This document shows positions 8,217 to 17,403 of a stretch of DNA of 64,000 bases, in pieces (position 1 is the stretch's first letter; every line of letters starts with the position of its first letter). Source of the DNA: Shouchella miscanthi (lineage in GTDB: Bacteria > Bacillota > Bacilli > Bacillales > Bacillaceae_D); contig NZ_CP042163.1 in NCBI RefSeq assembly GCF_007725405.1, forward strand, positions 4,030,001 through 4,094,000. Direction: 5' to 3'. A program made the position numbers and the translations under genes. The notes beneath the pieces were generated by a model that saw nothing but the letters and a program-made list of their open reading frames with translations, was not told the origin of the DNA and ran no database searches.

Positions 8217-9734
8217 ATGAGTGAAATGAAACAACCATTAACATCCATTTGGCAACTGTCTTCTCACGATAAGTCTTACCCCCATTTAACCCAAGATATC
8301 GACGTTGATATCGCTATTGTCGGCGGTGGTATAACCGGTTTAACCTCAGCTTATTTACTTGCTGAATCTGGAAAACAAGTGGCGGTTCTAGATGCCACAT
8401 CATTCGGACGAGGTACCACAGGTCATAGCACAGCCAAGTTAACCGTTCAACACGATTTTATTTACGATGAACTTCTTTCTCATGTAGGAAAAGAAAAAGC
8501 ACAGCAATACTACCAATCTCAAAACGATGCACTTGCTTACGTACGTAAGCTTGTGAAAGACAAGCAAATAGAGTGCGGATTCTCAGATGAAGACACCTAC
8601 CTTTATGCAACCACACATCACGGCGAACACCGGTTAAAGCGTGAAAAAAAGGCATATGAACAGTTAGCCATCCCACACGAATGGGTGACAGAACTACCAA
8701 TCAATCTTACCATACGTGCAGCTTTAAAAGTACCAAATCAAGCGCAGTTTCACCCACTCGCATACATATCCTTCCTATGCGATGAGTTAAACAAAAAAGG
8801 TGCCCAACTGTTTGAACACACCGTTTGTCAAAAAGTGAGTCATGACAACGGTTCCGCTATCGTACACACGAAAGACGGTCATACGGTCACTGCCAAAAAA
8901 GTCATTGCTGCTACACATTTTCCGTTCATTGATGGCGGCGGGCTTTATATGACACGATTAAAAGCGGACCGCTCATACGTTGTTGCTGGCACAACGAGTG
9001 AAGCATGGGCTGGTGGCATGTACCTGAGTGCTGAACAGCCAAAACGATCGCTTCGTAGCGCAGAAATGAATGGAAAAACCTACATTCTAGTAGGAGGGGA
9101 TCACCACAAAGCCGGACAAGGAATGGATGCTCGAAATCATTACGACGCCTTGCGCACTTTTGCAGATGAACAATTTAGCAATTTTACAGCCGAACAGGAG
9201 TGGTCTGCACAGGATTTAACGACTCTAGATAATATTCCATACATTGGACCACTCTCCTCCTTACAAAAGAATGTATTTATCGCAACTGGCTATCGAAAAT
9301 GGGGGATGACAGGTGGCATATGCGCAGCACAAGTACTCACTGATTTAATTGTCGATGGAAATAGCCTGTATTCAGACTTATACAAACCAATGCGCTTCCA
9401 TTCCGACCCAAGCATTAAACATTTTCTGACTGAAAACGCAGACGTTGCCAAACACTTGATACAAGGGAAAGTACAAAATGATTATGAAGACGTCACTGAA
9501 CTAGAAAATGGTCAAGGAGCAGTTGTTAAACACGACGGCAAACGAGCTGGAGCGTTTAAAGATGAGCGAGGGAACCTTCACCTAGTTGATACAACTTGTA
9601 CCCATATGGGGTGCGAATGCAACTGGAATCATGCCGACCTCACATGGGATTGCCCATGCCACGGCTCCCGCTTTTCCTATAAAGGAGAGGTCATTGAAGG
9701 CCCCGCAAAGGAACCACTTAAAAAACTAGATTAA
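8217..9734 (+). CDS. yhfW: FAD-dependent oxidoreductase with C-terminal Rieske domain (YhfW-like)
   Basis: This 505-residue fusion has an N-terminal FAD-binding D-amino-acid-oxidase fold (dinucleotide motif IAIVGGGITGL near 31-41) and a C-terminal Rieske [2Fe-2S] domain with the ligands CTHMGCECNW and CPCHGSRF (about 461-487). The order and length match the Bacillus YhfW family, whose substrate is unknown. It is a single gene with GGAGG before the ATG, divergent from bdbC. Confidence 0.85.
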   Translation: MSEMKQPLTSIWQLSSHDKSYPHLTQDIDVDIAIVGGGITGLTSAYLLAESGKQVAVLDATSFGRGTTGHSTAKLTVQHDFIYDELLSHVGKEKAQQYYQSQNDALAYVRKLVKDKQIECGFSDEDTYLYATTHHGEHRLKREKKAYEQLAIPHEWVTELPINLTIRAALKVPNQAQFHPLAYISFLCDELNKKGAQLFEHTVCQKVSHDNGSAIVHTKDGHTVTAKKVIAATHFPFIDGGGLYMTRLKADRSYVVAGTTSEAWAGGMYLSAEQPKRSLRSAEMNGKTYILVGGDHHKAGQGMDARNHYDALRTFADEQFSNFTAEQEWSAQDLTTLDNIPYIGPLSSLQKNVFIATGYRKWGMTGGICAAQVLTDLIVDGNSLYSDLYKPMRFHSDPSIKHFLTENADVAKHLIQGKVQNDYEDVTELENGQGAVVKHDGKRAGAFKDERGNLHLVDTTCTHMGCECNWNHADLTWDCPCHGSRFSYKGEVIEGPAKEPLKKLD

Positions 9735-9767
9735 GCTGTGTTGCCATAAGCACACAGTTTTTTCTTT
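9735..9767 (+). terminator. Terminator after the FAD-Rieske gene
   Basis: Stem CTGTGT/ACACAG with a 10-base loop followed by TTTTTTCTTTTTT. Confidence 0.75.
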
Positions 9768-9831
9768 TTTGCTTTTATTTACAGCCAAAGAAGGGTATGG
9801 AAAACTACAACTAAAAAGGAAGGTGTTCTAA

Positions 9832-9999
9832 ATGGCCATTGGCGCTATAATGCTATCATTACTATACTGGACTTGGATGATCGCCTTGGCGATTACCGTC
9901 ATTGCAGTAGGTGTTTACGTTGGCATGCAGACCCATTACCGAAAAGTTAAAAAGATCGAAGCGCAAGAGCGCCACACATCACGTTTGCGTGAAAGGTGA
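9832..9999 (+). CDS. Small membrane protein, 55 residues
   Basis: A short frame from ATG 9832 to TGA 9997-9999, with AAGGAAGGTG eight bases upstream. It encodes MAIGAIMLSLLYW, one long hydrophobic segment (about residues 2-33), then a basic, charged tail (KVKKIEAQERH). The strong ribosome-binding site and single-pass layout support a real gene. No family is recognised. Confidence 0.6.
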   Translation: MAIGAIMLSLLYWTWMIALAITVIAVGVYVGMQTHYRKVKKIEAQERHTSRLRER

Positions 10000-10068
10000 G
10001 GAAACGAAAAGTTGAAATAAAAAAACGGCTGCTTAGCTTGTCGATAAAGTTTCATAGGAGTGTTAATT

Positions 10069-10644
10069 TTGGAAACGCGTATTTACATGATAAGACATTG
10101 TGAATCACCAAAACTGGGTGGTAGTGAAGAACGAAGAGGTCTAACTCGAAAAGGAAAAATTGATGCGAGTAAGTTAACTACATTGTTAAGGAATGAAGAT
10201 ATAGAGGTTTTTATTTCAAGTCCTTATACTCGTGCTCTTCTTTCAATAGAGGAATTAGCTACTGAATCTGGAAAGGAAATACTACTATGCGAAAACTTTA
10301 AAGAGTGTACATTTTCAAAAGGGGACAAAGTTGTACCTAATGAGCAAGTTTACCCTCTTGTAAAAAAAATGTTCTCGAACCATGAATACGCAATACTAGG
10401 CGGCGAAACGTATAATCAGTGTCTAGATAGAGCGATATTTGGATTAGAAAGAGTACTAAGAAACTTTAAAGGAAAAAGAATTGCGATTAGTACTCATGGA
10501 TTTGTAATGACAATAATGATTCGCAATTTCATTAAACATATCGGTTTTGACTTTCTAATGGAGACTACAAAGCCTGATGTCTTTCTATTGAAATTCGATG
10601 GAATGACAGTAACTGAGTTTACTAGAATTTGGCGAGAAGTTTAA
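10069..10644 (+). CDS. Histidine phosphatase family protein
   Basis: A 191-residue member of the phosphoglycerate mutase-like superfamily. The catalytic motif is IRHCES (RHG motif with Cys in place of Gly) near residue 8, with the partner Arg in SSPYTRA and the second His in STHGF near 143. The start is taken as TTG 10069, eight bases after AGGAG; the upstream GTG at 10060 lies inside that site. Its substrate cannot be inferred. It opens an AT-rich accessory stretch. Confidence 0.7.
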   Translation: METRIYMIRHCESPKLGGSEERRGLTRKGKIDASKLTTLLRNEDIEVFISSPYTRALLSIEELATESGKEILLCENFKECTFSKGDKVVPNEQVYPLVKKMFSNHEYAILGGETYNQCLDRAIFGLERVLRNFKGKRIAISTHGFVMTIMIRNFIKHIGFDFLMETTKPDVFLLKFDGMTVTEFTRIWREV

Positions 10645-10770
10645 TTGAGCGGTAACTGTTTTTAAAAAATTATTAAATTTATTTTTGGTCTAGTCTCACA
10701 TAAACGATTCCAGTTATTGGTTCATGAGGCATGATAGAATAGTTTTATCACAAATGAAAGGTTGGATTAG

Positions 10771-11700
10771 ATGAGAAAGTTCTTGGTTTTATCTTTTGCA
10801 TGCGGCTTTTTAGTTGCTTGCGGGGGCAATGCAAGTGAAGAAACAAGCAGCGACAATGAAGAGCACTCCAATTCTACTGTTCATGAATCAGAGGAAGAAG
10901 AGGTTACAAACAATTCAAATCAAGCAGACTCACAAACAACGACCGAAGGTGATGAGAAAGAACCTACAGATACATCAAATGAAGAGCTTAGTGAGAGCGA
11001 ATTGGAAGCGCTTCGAATTCCAACCGTACCGATGGAGTCCCCTTACGACGATGATGGGAACATTAAACACGCGCATACTCAAATTGAGATTGTAGATGAG
11101 TATATGGACGAGGACGGTCGTATTTATTTTGGTTTAGACGAAGATCCGGTACGAAACATTACAAACCCAGAAGACGAGAATATCGTCCATGTCACCAATT
11201 ATTCAGATGTTTTTATAAATATAGTAGAAGCAGAGGCTTTTCAACTGGATGAGGACTTGCGTGAAGAAGCCTACAAATTCGTCATGCTTTCACCGCCACA
11301 AGAGCTTGAAGGAAAAGATCCCTCAGAATACCGAACATGGGAGGAAGCCACAAACTTAGAAAGAGGCGTCATGCAAATGATTTACCTCACCACTGCACCT
11401 ATTCATAACATAGACTATATTGTTCACGAAGATCTGTATAACCATGATGCCCTCCCCATTCTATTAGAAGAATTTGAAAAGCTTGGCTCTCCGATGGTTC
11501 TCTTCCCTGCACCTCAAACGGTGTATGACATGCAATTATTTGAACTTATACAAGACCTGCATCAAATGTGGGGACAATTAGGGCAATTCGAAAACCCAGC
11601 AGAGAATAAAGAAGAATTTGAAGAGCTTTACTTTCAAGTTAGACAAGAAACGAACGACTTAATTGTCCGAATGAATTTCTTACTGAGTGAAGAGATGTAA
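10771..11700 (+). CDS. Acidic lipoprotein
   Basis: The 309-residue product begins with a lipoprotein signal peptide ending in the lipobox LVAC (Cys17), followed by an 80-residue Ser/Glu/Asn/Thr-rich acidic linker and a folded domain. The C-terminus carries NDLIVRMNFLLSEEM, similar to the NDxxF-type lipoproteins of alkaliphilic Bacillaceae. It would be anchored on the outer face of the membrane. Its function is unknown. It is a single gene with AAAGG before the ATG. Confidence 0.65.
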   Translation: MRKFLVLSFACGFLVACGGNASEETSSDNEEHSNSTVHESEEEEVTNNSNQADSQTTTEGDEKEPTDTSNEELSESELEALRIPTVPMESPYDDDGNIKHAHTQIEIVDEYMDEDGRIYFGLDEDPVRNITNPEDENIVHVTNYSDVFINIVEAEAFQLDEDLREEAYKFVMLSPPQELEGKDPSEYRTWEEATNLERGVMQMIYLTTAPIHNIDYIVHEDLYNHDALPILLEEFEKLGSPMVLFPAPQTVYDMQLFELIQDLHQMWGQLGQFENPAENKEEFEELYFQVRQETNDLIVRMNFLLSEEM

Positions 11701-11842
11701 GACAACGACTCATGTATTGTCGCTCGCTTTTTACATATATCGAGTTTTCTTTTTCATCGTAAGTTAAATCTTCGAGTAGGAATCAAAAAGGGGGTTTTGC
11801 TTTTGATGAGGAATAGAAAAGAAAGAAGGGGGTTTTCAATAT

Positions 11843-12856
11843 ATGTCTTTACTATCGCGGAACAACTTCTTGATCGTTCGAAATTCAGTAAAAAAATCAT
11901 TTAAAAAGCTTGATTGCACTGGGGCTGCCCTTATGATTCTACACAATAATGAGCTAGTTGTAGAAGAATACTGGGGAACACACTCTAAACAAGAGAACGC
12001 TCGATTAATTCAAGCAGATTCAAAGTTCCACCTTGCATCATGTAGAAAAAGTTACATAGGCTTTGCAGTTGCTTATGCTGCTCATCATGGTTATATTCAA
12101 TCTATTGATGAAGAAATCACTTGTTATCTTCCTACTTCACAACAAAAAGCTGTGTTTGAAGGAACGACGATTCGTCACCTATTAACGCATTCACATGGTT
12201 TAATACAACGAAATAACCAGATAGATCGTGAATTTCCAGCTGGCACTGGGTGGGCATATCGAGGAATCAATATTGAATTATTATCTACAATCGTTAACTA
12301 TACTACAGGGAAAACAATTGCAGCTATTGTAAATGATGAAGTTTTTCGACCATTAAACCTAACAGAAACAAATTGGTATAATCAATTTGACAACACTTTC
12401 GTAGAAGTCATACGTAAACCTAAAGATAAAAACTGGTCCGCAGATAAGCATATAGATGGCAGTAAAATGAATATGTATGCTTCTGTTCGTGAACTAGCAA
12501 CATGGGGACAATTGCACTTGAATAAAGGAGTTGTAAAAGGGAAACAACTTGTAAACCCTAACATACTTGAATTAGCTACATCGTTGCAAAGCCCAAGGTT
12601 TAAAAATCAAGATCTCCCTCAAAATGGCTTTTTATGGTTTGTCAAAGACTCATCAGCAAAACATTCAGAAATAGGCCCGTTAGTACCTAAGGGAGCGTTT
12701 CAAATTCTAGGGTATACAGGTGTTACCTTACTAGCTATACCAGAAGAGAAGATTGTGGCTGTACGAGCATTTAATAGTTTTGGGTCCCCTGAAGGATATC
12801 ATTACTTGGAGGATGTTAGAGATTTCGGAAATGCTATTATGCAATCCTTCAATTGA
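11843..12856 (+). CDS. Serine hydrolase of the beta-lactamase/class C family
   Basis: This 337-residue protein has the catalytic SxxK motif as SCRK (within LASCRKSY, near 71-76) and a tyrosine-box candidate YRG near 141. There is no signal peptide, so it is probably cytosolic, like many Bacillus esterase or aminohydrolase members, rather than a true beta-lactamase. AAGGGGG precedes the ATG by about ten bases. It is a single gene followed by a strong terminator. Confidence 0.7.
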   Translation: MSLLSRNNFLIVRNSVKKSFKKLDCTGAALMILHNNELVVEEYWGTHSKQENARLIQADSKFHLASCRKSYIGFAVAYAAHHGYIQSIDEEITCYLPTSQQKAVFEGTTIRHLLTHSHGLIQRNNQIDREFPAGTGWAYRGINIELLSTIVNYTTGKTIAAIVNDEVFRPLNLTETNWYNQFDNTFVEVIRKPKDKNWSADKHIDGSKMNMYASVRELATWGQLHLNKGVVKGKQLVNPNILELATSLQSPRFKNQDLPQNGFLWFVKDSSAKHSEIGPLVPKGAFQILGYTGVTLLAIPEEKIVAVRAFNSFGSPEGYHYLEDVRDFGNAIMQSFN

Positions 12857-12872
12857 TAAAACAAAACCAGCT

Positions 12873-12905
12873 AAGCCCGATTGAACGGAAACGTCAATCG
12901 GGTTT
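12873..12905. terminator. Bidirectional terminator
   Basis: Stem AAGCCCGATTGA / TCAATCGGGTTT between the convergent serine hydrolase gene and the YciI/RraA/dehydrogenase operon. Confidence 0.8.
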
Positions 12906-12928
12906 ATTATGGCTGCTCTTTTAATTCA

Positions 12929-13192
12929 TTACAAACCGACCATAGCCCATTCATGGATTTCGAAACCTCTTGCTCCTTTCAATACATAGGGATCGTTCTG
13001 AACAATCTCTTTCACTTCTTCTAAAGAACTTACTTGATAGATAACCAATCCACCGGTTCCATCAACAAAAGGACCGTTTACAAAAATCTTGCCTTCATCT
13101 CTTTTTTGCTCTAGATAATCAAGATGCTGCGGTCGATATTTTTGACTTTTTTCCAAATCAAGTAAAGGTAAAAACACCGCATAGTAAATCAT
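12929..13192 (-). CDS. YciI-like protein
   Basis: An 87-residue dimeric alpha/beta-barrel protein of the YciI family. Visible conserved features are the His-Leu-Asp of HLDYLEQKR near 23-31, GPFVDGTGG, and DPYVLKG. Family members are often small lyases or dehalogenase-like proteins in catabolic operons. It is the last gene of the operon, 48 bases after the RraA-like gene, so it probably helps in the same pathway; the exact reaction is unknown. Confidence 0.75.
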   Translation of the reverse strand: MIYYAVFLPLLDLEKSQKYRPQHLDYLEQKRDEGKIFVNGPFVDGTGGLVIYQVSSLEEVKEIVQNDPYVLKGARGFEIHEWAMVGL

Positions 13193-13240
13193 CCGTATTC
13201 GTCCCCCTTCTTTATGATTTAGTAAATTGATTATTCCATA

Positions 13241-13930
13241 TTAATGAATAAATGTATATCCATTCTCTTCAAGGGTTTTTTCAATATTTTTTGCAAGCGT
13301 ACTCTCTTTCCAATTGCCACTTTGTATGATTTCCATTGATTCATTCTCATTTTTAATTAACGTTTCAACTTTTGCCAAGATACCTTCAGCCTCTAAAGGT
13401 GGAATAACTACAATGCCATCTTCATCCCCTAGTATGATGTCTCCGGGATGTACAACCTGACCCCCACAAGAAATATCTACATTTACTTCACCGGGGCCAT
13501 TTTTATAAGGTCCTCTTCCTGTTACACCGGCAGCAAACACAGGGAAATCTTCCTTTTGAAGGTAATCAACATCACGAATACACCCATCAACAACGAATCC
13601 GGCAATGTTCTTACTTTTTGCAATCGAATACATAATATCTCCACATATACTATGATTCATATCTCTTCCAGCCTCCACTACAATGACATCACCAGGCTGC
13701 GCCATAAGGAGTGCTTGGTGAAATAACATATTATCAGCAATGGATGCTTTGACAGTTAAAGCCTGACCTAATAGCCTTTTTTGTTTGCCGAATGGCTTGA
13801 TATAGGCATTCATGCTATACAACCGTTCCATACAATCAGATACATTTGCTGAAGGATATTCCCTAAAGCGATCCACTAAAGCCGGATTCAAATTCTCTCT
13901 ATTTGTGTAAATTCGCTTCCCTACGCTCAT
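13241..13930 (-). CDS. RraA-family aldolase/decarboxylase
   Basis: A 229-residue RraA/HMG-aldolase family protein. The conserved metal- and substrate-binding region reads GFVVDGCIRDVDYL (near 113-126) and GDEDGIVVIP follows. Enzymatic members cleave 4-hydroxy-4-methyl-2-oxoglutarate or decarboxylate oxaloacetate to pyruvate. The start is ATG 13930 (MSVGKR), seven bases after GGAG; an ATG two codons earlier overlaps the site. It lies 14 bases after the hydroxyacid dehydrogenase gene, so the two probably act in sequence on one 2-hydroxy or 2-keto acid. Confidence 0.8.
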   Translation of the reverse strand: MSVGKRIYTNRENLNPALVDRFREYPSANVSDCMERLYSMNAYIKPFGKQKRLLGQALTVKASIADNMLFHQALLMAQPGDVIVVEAGRDMNHSICGDIMYSIAKSKNIAGFVVDGCIRDVDYLQKEDFPVFAAGVTGRGPYKNGPGEVNVDISCGGQVVHPGDIILGDEDGIVVIPPLEAEGILAKVETLIKNENESMEIIQSGNWKESTLAKNIEKTLEENGYTFIH

Positions 13931-13944
13931 AAACATTCTCCTTT

Positions 13945-14874
13945 TTAAAGAACACTATAATTTGGTTTTTCATCCCTCAATACAAGAAGCACTTCGTTCA
14001 CTACGGTAGACCCCATAAGAGCCATTGCTTCATGGGTGTTGGCTCCAATATGAGGTGTAGCAACAAAATTTTCCAAGCTTAAAAGCTTGTTCTCACTCGT
14101 TGGTGGTTCTTTTACAAAAACATCACTTGCTGCAGCGTAAATATGTTTATGAATTAAAGCGTTATAAAGAGCTTCCTCGTCCACTACTCCACCCCTAGAT
14201 GTGTTGATAAGAATTGCACTTGGTTTCATTAATTGAAGCTTCGATTCATTTATTAAGTGCTTTGTATTCTCCGTCAATGGAACACTAATCGAAACGAAAT
14301 CTGCTGAAGTCATCAATAAATCTAAATCAACTTTTTGAATGCCTAATTGATCACACTCTTCTCTAGAAATGTATGGATCATAGGCAAGGACTTCCATATT
14401 AAATCCTTGTTTTGCAATCGTAGCTGCTATTCTACTAATTTTTCCCGCACCCACAATACCAAATGTTTTTTTACTTAATTGATACCCCGTTAGTTCTTTT
14501 GGCGCGATTGTTTTATTTTTGTCTTGCTTTCCTCTTTCGAAGCTCAAACTCACATTACGAGCCATGTTCATGGCTAACGCAATAATTAATTCACCTACAG
14601 ATTGAATATTCGCTTGTGGGGTGTATACAACGTTGATGCCATATTCTTTTGCTGCTTTAATGTCAATGGAATCGTATCCAACACCATGTTTTCCAATGAC
14701 TTTTAAGTTTTTTGCTTTGGCAATCATATCCCGAGTGACTTTTTCAGCTCTAATAATCATACCGTCAACAACATCAATCTCATTAACATCCTGTGTAATG
14801 GTACAGTATTCTTCAAGTGTTTTCATTGCGTTTACGTCAATATGCTCCGTTAAGAGAATTTTAAATGGTTTCAC
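13945..14874 (-). CDS. D-isomer-specific 2-hydroxyacid dehydrogenase
   Basis: This 309-residue NAD-dependent enzyme is related to phosphoglycerate dehydrogenase but lacks its C-terminal ACT domain. The nucleotide motif is GIVGAGKIS (near 142-150, with Ser where Gly is usual), the catalytic Arg lies in NTSRGG, and the His in PHIGANTHE. The start codon is GTG 14874 after GAGGTG. It is the first gene of a three-gene operon with an RraA-like aldolase and a YciI protein, divergent from a LysR regulator. A cre site lies right at the predicted transcription start. The substrate is probably a D-2-hydroxy acid brought in by the nearby transporter. Confidence 0.85.
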   Translation of the reverse strand: MKPFKILLTEHIDVNAMKTLEEYCTITQDVNEIDVVDGMIIRAEKVTRDMIAKAKNLKVIGKHGVGYDSIDIKAAKEYGINVVYTPQANIQSVGELIIALAMNMARNVSLSFERGKQDKNKTIAPKELTGYQLSKKTFGIVGAGKISRIAATIAKQGFNMEVLAYDPYISREECDQLGIQKVDLDLLMTSADFVSISVPLTENTKHLINESKLQLMKPSAILINTSRGGVVDEEALYNALIHKHIYAAASDVFVKEPPTSENKLLSLENFVATPHIGANTHEAMALMGSTVVNEVLLVLRDEKPNYSVL

Positions 14875-14892
14875 CTGTACACCTCGTCATCT

Positions 14893-14906
14893 TGATAGCG
14901 TTATCA
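14893..14906. promoter_or_regulatory. CcpA-type cre site before the dehydrogenase operon
   Basis: TGATAGCGTTATCA agrees with 13 of 14 positions of TGWAANCGNTNWCA and is nearly palindromic. It lies just downstream of the predicted start (-35 TTTACA at 14938-14943, -10 TAAACT at 14915-14920, minus strand), a position typical for repression by CcpA. Confidence 0.65.
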
Positions 14907-14914
14907 TTGTATTA

Positions 14915-14943
14915 AGTTTATCTAGTAGGTTTATTAATGTAAA
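14915..14943 (-). promoter_or_regulatory. Promoter of the hydroxyacid dehydrogenase operon
   Basis: -35 TTTACA and -10 TAAACT with a 17-base spacer on the minus strand. The sequence towards lysR (14910-14990) contains ATTAAG/TTTAAT-type short inverted repeats that could bind the LysR protein. Confidence 0.5.
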
Positions 14944-14995
14944 ATAGGTATTAAGCTTATTAAATAACGATAAATATGTTATAAGGTGGTCTGTT

Positions 14996-15886
14996 ATGAA
15001 TTTAAATTTTATAGAAACATTTTTAGCAGTTGTTAAAAAGAAGTCATTAAGTGCGGCAGCAAAAGAGCTGCATATCGCACAAACCACCATTAGCCAAAGA
15101 CTTATGATCGCTGAGACAGAATTAGGATTTAAGTTAATAGAACGAGGAAAAGGCGTTAAAGAGATTAAGCTAACGCCTGCTGGAGAGGAATTCCTGAGAT
15201 TAGCAGAACAATGGGATCACATTGATAAAGAAATGGATTTATTAAAGAAGCGTGGTCCTAAATCGGTTTTAAGCGTAGGTTCAGTTGATAGCTTTAATAC
15301 TTTTTTTCTTCCAGAAGTTTATAAAGAGATTAGTACCCTCACATCTTCCTTGTTTTTATCAACACATACCTTACATTCAAAAGAACTCTACGATGAAATT
15401 GAAAACCGTTCCATTGATATTGGTTTTTCTCTCGCCATTAGAAACAGCCCGAACGTCAATGTAAGTAAATATTTTGAATCACCACTTGTTGTTATAAGCG
15501 CGAAGAAATACCTAGGTGGGAAAAGTTTAAATATTAGCGAGCTAGATTCAAAATATGAACTCTATATGCCATGGGGAGAAGACTATAGAATGTGGCACGA
15601 ATATTGGTGCGGGGAAATGATTCACCAGCAGTTCAAATTAGATAACATGAACATCCTACTCGGTGTACTGGAAAACTCAAAATATTGGGCGGTTGTTCCT
15701 GAATGGATAGCCCATAAGATCGCTATGGAAAGAAAGCTTTATAGCTATCAGTTGGAAAACACTCCGCCACCCTACATTTGTTATCAATTAACTCACAAAA
15801 AACCGTTCATCTCTAAAAAACACTCTCTTGAGCTATTTACTTATGTGTCTAAAAAAAACCTTGAAGAAACGAACATTCACAGGTAA
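14996..15886 (+). CDS. LysR-family transcriptional regulator
   Basis: A 296-residue regulator with an N-terminal winged helix-turn-helix (residues 1-60, SLSAAAKELHIAQTTISQRL) and a C-terminal ligand-binding domain. It is transcribed away from the hydroxyacid dehydrogenase operon across a 121-bp AT-rich gap and is convergent with the 2-hydroxycarboxylate transporter gene. By the usual LysR pattern it controls the divergent operon, and perhaps the transporter, in response to a pathway acid. AAGGTGG precedes the ATG. Confidence 0.85.
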   Translation: MNLNFIETFLAVVKKKSLSAAAKELHIAQTTISQRLMIAETELGFKLIERGKGVKEIKLTPAGEEFLRLAEQWDHIDKEMDLLKKRGPKSVLSVGSVDSFNTFFLPEVYKEISTLTSSLFLSTHTLHSKELYDEIENRSIDIGFSLAIRNSPNVNVSKYFESPLVVISAKKYLGGKSLNISELDSKYELYMPWGEDYRMWHEYWCGEMIHQQFKLDNMNILLGVLENSKYWAVVPEWIAHKIAMERKLYSYQLENTPPPYICYQLTHKKPFISKKHSLELFTYVSKKNLEETNIHR

Positions 15887-15888
15887 AA

Positions 15889-15923
15889 TAACACCCCCTG
15901 TCACAAAACAGGGGGTGTTTATT
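15889..15923. terminator. Bidirectional terminator
   Basis: Perfect stem AACACCCCCTG/CAGGGGGTGTT between the convergent lysR and transporter genes. Confidence 0.9.
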
Positions 15924-15926
15924 AAA

Positions 15927-17246
15927 CTACGTTGCAGATAATAGACTCATAACGACAATGGTGAGAACGCCACCTATTCTCGTGGTAATCTGAAGAAATG
16001 GGAAGAGCTGCATTCGTTCACTTGCTTTTAACACTGCTACATCTCCTACTCCACCCATGTCTGCTAAAGCTAATCCTGAGATAATGGACGATTCCACGAA
16101 GTAGAAACCAATAATCCACCCTGCAAAACCTGCAATGGTTGCAATAATTACCACGACCATTACCGTTACAAACATATTTGTTGGATTCGTTATTAAATCT
16201 AGTACACGATTTACGTCTATTAGGCTGGCACTTATCGCTACAAGGACGGCAGGAACCCATACTCTACTAATAAAATTAAACCACACTTCGGCCCCACTAT
16301 TAATTTGATTCGGTAGCAGGTTCGTCAGTTTTAAAATGGCAGCTAAAACAATTAACCATACAAAGGTATGGAAGAAAGGAAAAAGCCCGTTTAGTAGGAC
16401 ACCTGACATGTAAAGACCGCCAGCTACCATTATGCCTATTCCTATATTTTTAATGGATTCAACTAAACGATTTCCTTCTTCCACTTTAAAAGAATCGTTT
16501 TTTACTCTTAATGGATTACCATTTCCTGAGAAACCTTTAAAAGGTGTTTTCTTTCTTTTTCCGAGGAAATTAAGAATGGATGCTAATAGAATACAAATAA
16601 TATTGGAGACCATGACGGCAGGTGCCAGAATATCAAAGAAATCAGAAGGTACACCACCCATATTGTCTGCATATATTTGCGATAATGGAATGGCACCCGT
16701 CGTTAAACCACTTGCCATAATGGGAGCGACAATCAATAATATTGTGTATTTAAAACCTAAACCAAATAACTGACCTAATAACCCACCTACTAATGCACCT
16801 AATAAAATGGTTGTCATAAGAGGAATAAGCATCTTCAAACCAACTGTAATCAGAACTTCTCTTTTAATACTTAAAATACTCCCAACAATTAATCCAGCTA
16901 CGATAAAATCTTGAAATCCAAATCCACTATAAAAATTTTGAGCAATCTCTGACATTGATTCTGGCAAGACCCCAACAAATATGAGCACCGCAGGTAAAAA
17001 AATGCAGAGTAATGTACCTCCCCCAAACTCTGAAAATTTAGGAATCGAATCTCCAATCCATAGAAACAGCCCACCTAATCCCATGGTAATCATTAATCCT
17101 GTAATAATATTTATTGGTAAAATATTTAAATACAAACAAAGAATTGCTGGAATCAATAGAGCCAAATATAAAGGCAACCTTATACCATAGATCTCATCCG
17201 TTAAGAATCGATTCCGTCCTGTTTCTTTTAATTTCAAATCACTCAT
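15927..17246 (-). CDS. 2-hydroxycarboxylate transporter (2HCT family)
   Basis: A 439-residue membrane carrier of the CitS/CimH/MaeN family, which takes up citrate, malate or lactate-type acids with Na+ or H+. About eleven hydrophobic segments are visible. The two re-entrant-loop motifs of the family are present as FGGGTL-type and ADMGGVGDVAVL, and the C-terminal signature SERMQLFPFLQITTRIGG is well conserved. A cre site lies 18 bases upstream. Its neighbours, a D-hydroxyacid dehydrogenase and an RraA-like enzyme, suggest it imports their substrate. A second member of the family is at the right end of the window. Confidence 0.85.
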   Translation of the reverse strand: MSDLKLKETGRNRFLTDEIYGIRLPLYLALLIPAILCLYLNILPINIITGLMITMGLGGLFLWIGDSIPKFSEFGGGTLLCIFLPAVLIFVGVLPESMSEIAQNFYSGFGFQDFIVAGLIVGSILSIKREVLITVGLKMLIPLMTTILLGALVGGLLGQLFGLGFKYTILLIVAPIMASGLTTGAIPLSQIYADNMGGVPSDFFDILAPAVMVSNIICILLASILNFLGKRKKTPFKGFSGNGNPLRVKNDSFKVEEGNRLVESIKNIGIGIMVAGGLYMSGVLLNGLFPFFHTFVWLIVLAAILKLTNLLPNQINSGAEVWFNFISRVWVPAVLVAISASLIDVNRVLDLITNPTNMFVTVMVVVIIATIAGFAGWIIGFYFVESSIISGLALADMGGVGDVAVLKASERMQLFPFLQITTRIGGVLTIVVMSLLSAT

Positions 17247-17263
17247 TCCATATTCCCCCTGAT

Positions 17264-17277
17264 TGATAGCGCTTTCT
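17264..17277. promoter_or_regulatory. CcpA-type cre site before the 2HCT transporter gene
   Basis: TGATAGCGCTTTCT; on the minus strand AGAAAGCGCTATCA, matching 13 of 14 positions of TGWAANCGNTNWCA. It lies between the start codon and the AT-rich promoter region. Confidence 0.65.
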
Positions 17278-17403
17278 TTATTGATAACTTATTCTAAGGA
17301 TAATATTATTTTTCTTATTGTAAAGTAGCAAATTCACCTATTAAATAGCACAAATATACATATTAAATGGATTTATTCCACTCTACGTATACATGATCAA
17401 AAC

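Noticed and set aside
11811-11910. Short frame overlapping the start of the serine hydrolase gene
   Set aside because: It would overlap the hydrolase out of frame and has no separate evidence; the hydrolase start has its own ribosome-binding site.
11843-12856. Antibiotic-inactivating beta-lactamase
   Set aside because: It has SxxK but no signal peptide and no clear KTG-type third motif, so a cytosolic esterase-like hydrolase is more likely.
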